Shown here: one piece after another, positions 32,251-33,330 of the stretch
How the letters are laid out: each line of letters starts with the position of its first letter
Position numbering within the stretch: position 1 is the stretch's first letter
Source of the DNA: Halobacteriovoraceae bacterium
GTDB lineage: Bacteria; Bdellovibrionota; Bacteriovoracia; Bacteriovoracales; Bacteriovoracaceae
NCBI GenBank assembly: GCA_002707495.1
Contig: PAMZ01000019.1
Location: 1 to 33,330, forward strand
DNA length: 33,330 nt
Direction of reading: 5' to 3'
Translations under genes and position numbers: made by a program
The notes under the pieces: model-generated
The model's database searches: none
What the model was told of the DNA's origin: nothing
Seen by the model: the letters and a program-made list of their open reading frames with translations, nothing else

Positions 32251-32298
32251 ATGTGTGTAGGTATTATTGGCTTATTTGAGGAAAACCCAAATGGATAA
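32251..32298 (+). CDS. Short leader-type open frame (15 codons)
   Basis: The frame MCVGIIGLFEENPNG is preceded by a perfect AGGAGG five nt from its ATG and overlaps the following gene's start (its stop is 32296-32298, the next ATG 32291). The GAGG used by the next gene lies inside it. This is a translationally coupled leader arrangement. Alternatively it is the stub of a glutamine-amidotransferase-like gene, since MCG-I-(V/I)-G-(L/I)-F is how such proteins begin. Function unproven. Confidence 0.4.
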   Translation: MCVGIIGLFEENPNG

Positions 32299-32686
32299 AA
32301 TAGAGAAGCCGACTCGAATTTTTCTAGGTAGCTTTTTCACTATATTTGGACTCAATGGATTAGTGATGATTTCAACCGGTAATGGTTTCATTCCAATGCC
32401 AGCTCCTACAGAGAGTTTTGCTATTATAATGGGGCATTTGCTTGCAGTAAAATTCATTATGCCTGTGGCTAAAATTATTCAAGTAGGATCAGGAATAATG
32501 TTGCTGAATAATAAGTTCATTAATCTTGCGCTAGTGCTTCTTGCACCAATCCTATTCAGTATAGTAGCAGCTCATCTAGTTGCATCAGATTTTGCAGGCG
32601 TGGGTTTCGGATTACTGGCATTTGTTGCTTGGACAGTTCTAATCTACTTAAGAAGACAAGAGTTTATCTTCTTCTTAAAAAAATAG
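32291..32686 (+). CDS. DoxX-like small membrane protein
   Basis: The ATG at 32291 is served by GAGG at 32278-32281. The 131-residue product has four hydrophobic segments: IFLGSFFTIFGLNGLVMIST, FAIIMGHLLAVKFIMPVAKI with IIQVGSGIMLL, LALVLLAPILFSIVAAHLVA and FGLLAFVAWTVLIYLRRQEF. The pattern and the H/K pair in the second segment resemble DoxX/DoxD family proteins, associated with quinone or thiosulfate redox chemistry. It is followed after 11 bp by an ABM-like gene, a common partner of DoxX-type proteins. It is probably under control of the divergent LysR gene. Confidence 0.7.
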   Translation: MDKIEKPTRIFLGSFFTIFGLNGLVMISTGNGFIPMPAPTESFAIIMGHLLAVKFIMPVAKIIQVGSGIMLLNNKFINLALVLLAPILFSIVAAHLVASDFAGVGFGLLAFVAWTVLIYLRRQEFIFFLKK

Positions 32687-32697
32687 GAGAATAAGTA

Positions 32698-32982
32698 ATG
32701 TACGGAAGATATGCTATTTTTCAAGCAAAAGATGGGCAAGGAAGAAAGTTAGCCGACCTCCTAAATTCCGATTCACCTGAAATGAAAAAATCAGGAGCTA
32801 TCATCTATTCAGTAAGCCTTGAAGAAGGTAATGATGATATAGTACATGTTTTTGCTGGGTGGCCAACAAAAGAAGCAATGGTCAAATCTTTTAAGCAAGA
32901 TAAAGTGTCTAGTACTGTGGAGGCAGTAAAATTACTTTTAAAAACGCCTCCTGATAGCAAAAACCTTCTTATACTAGACTAG
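32698..32982 (+). CDS. ABM-domain (quinol monooxygenase-like) protein
   Basis: A 94-residue protein with the antibiotic-biosynthesis-monooxygenase ferredoxin-like pattern: MYGRYAIFQAKDGQGRKLAD (first strand and helix), AIIYSVSLEEGNDDIVHVFA (central strands) and WPTKEAMVKSFKQD (helix with the WxxxEAxxxH-like motif, His replaced). Such proteins oxidise quinols or small aromatic compounds without a cofactor. An A-rich AGGAGAATAAGT leads to the ATG at 32698. It is the last gene of the pair with the DoxX-like protein. A weak terminator follows. Confidence 0.72.
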   Translation: MYGRYAIFQAKDGQGRKLADLLNSDSPEMKKSGAIIYSVSLEEGNDDIVHVFAGWPTKEAMVKSFKQDKVSSTVEAVKLLLKTPPDSKNLLILD

Positions 32983-32989
32983 TTACAGT

Positions 32990-33009
32990 TGGCTACCAAT
33001 GCCATTTTT
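32990..33009 (+). terminator. Weak terminator-like hairpin
   Basis: TGGC (32990-32993) and GCCA (33001-33004) flank a 7-nt loop and are followed directly by TTTTT (33005-33009), eight bases after the ABM stop codon. The stem is only 4 bp, so it may be weak. Confidence 0.35.
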
Positions 33010-33330
33010 GATTACTTGGATTTCAATTCAGGGAATTATATCTAAAATGAAAAACTATAGTTTCATTAGTTGTAAAATTGACGAAAATTCGTCACATGGT
33101 TTGAGGATATAGTGTGGTTTTGTGTTAAATCGGTTGTTTTAAGTCTATCTGGAGGGCTATTAAGAGGAATGTATCTAAAATTAGAAGAATTCTTTTAATA
33201 CATAAAAGGTAGTAATTGGAGTACTGATAGCTTCAGATGAAATTTTATGTGTAAAAGTTGCGACTTGATCTGACAGTCCTTCCTTTTTAGCAAGTGTCTG
33301 TCAGGTCAAAAGTGACCTTCAAAACTTCTC
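33010..33330. other. Stretch without a recognisable gene
   Basis: About 320 bases at the right edge hold no open frame of useful length in any direction that I can support. The only structure is the inverted repeat at 33265-33309. Confidence 0.5.
33265..33309. repeat. Imperfect inverted repeat at the window edge
   Basis: TTGATCTGACAG (33265-33276) and CTGTCAGGTCAA (33298-33309) pair over 12 positions with one mismatch, with a 21-nt loop. It resembles the small mobile or structural 'CTGTCAGGTC' type repeats scattered in several genomes. Confidence 0.45.

Overview
The window is AT-rich, double-stranded chromosomal DNA from a Gram-negative bacterium. Evidence for an outer membrane includes a MipA/OmpV-type beta-barrel, several lipoproteins with a bacterial lipobox, a LPP20/PEGA envelope operon and a large Ig-repeat surface protein. 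Protein style and base composition recall the Bdellovibrionota (Bacteriovorax-like bacteria), but no rRNA or tRNA is present, so the taxon is an inference. No insertion sequence, prophage, CRISPR array or tRNA was found.

Layout. (1) 1-3183 (+): the 3' end of a secreted protein built from 273-bp tandem Ig-like repeats, followed by three small envelope genes in tight succession. (2) 3294-13422: mostly housekeeping genes: a SulP anion transporter, a DTW-type tRNA modification enzyme, an APH-like kinase plus a CysQ/IMPase phosphatase, then a leftward block of a DnaQ/RNase D-like exonuclease, an RhlE-like DEAD-box helicase, a MipA-like porin, a HI0933-type flavoprotein, RecQ and a small unknown protein. 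(3) 13669-25000: an accessory island with a twin-AAA ATPase, a membrane-anchored unknown protein, a divergent pair (UDG-like protein and possible HNH-like protein) with twin operators, two TPR/helical proteins, a WYL regulator, an unknown protein, a PD-(D/E)XK nuclease-like protein, a LPP20/PEGA envelope operon and a predicted small RNA. (4) 25026-29212: SRPBCC, DUF1801-like and GNAT-like genes, a NERD-helicase, and a second PD-(D/E)XK-like protein. (5) 29220-33330: an ada-like alkylation repair gene with a collapsed alkB remnant, an SDR, a LysR regulator, and a DoxX-like/ABM-domain pair.

The most interesting signal is a 17-bp palindrome of the type GTCTCAA-N3-TTGAGAC. It occurs four times (15940, 19434, 24759, 24978). 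In all five promoter directions it can serve, it lies exactly 10 nt upstream of a -10-like hexamer. It therefore appears to tie together the twin-AAA gene, the two divergent TPR transcripts (one carrying the WYL regulator and nuclease), the LPP20/PEGA operon, and a previously unannotated small RNA (24873-24956, minus strand) that ends in an intrinsic terminator. I infer a single local regulon, plausibly controlled by the WYL protein, combining nucleic-acid-acting and envelope functions. It is a good candidate for an undescribed defence or stress system. A second operator family (AACCTAT-N3-type, two copies centred 21 bp apart) controls the UDG-like/HNH-like pair inside the same island.

Functions are read from motifs by eye; no database search was run. 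Start sites were moved from the longest frame where a ribosome binding site or family N-terminus argued for it.
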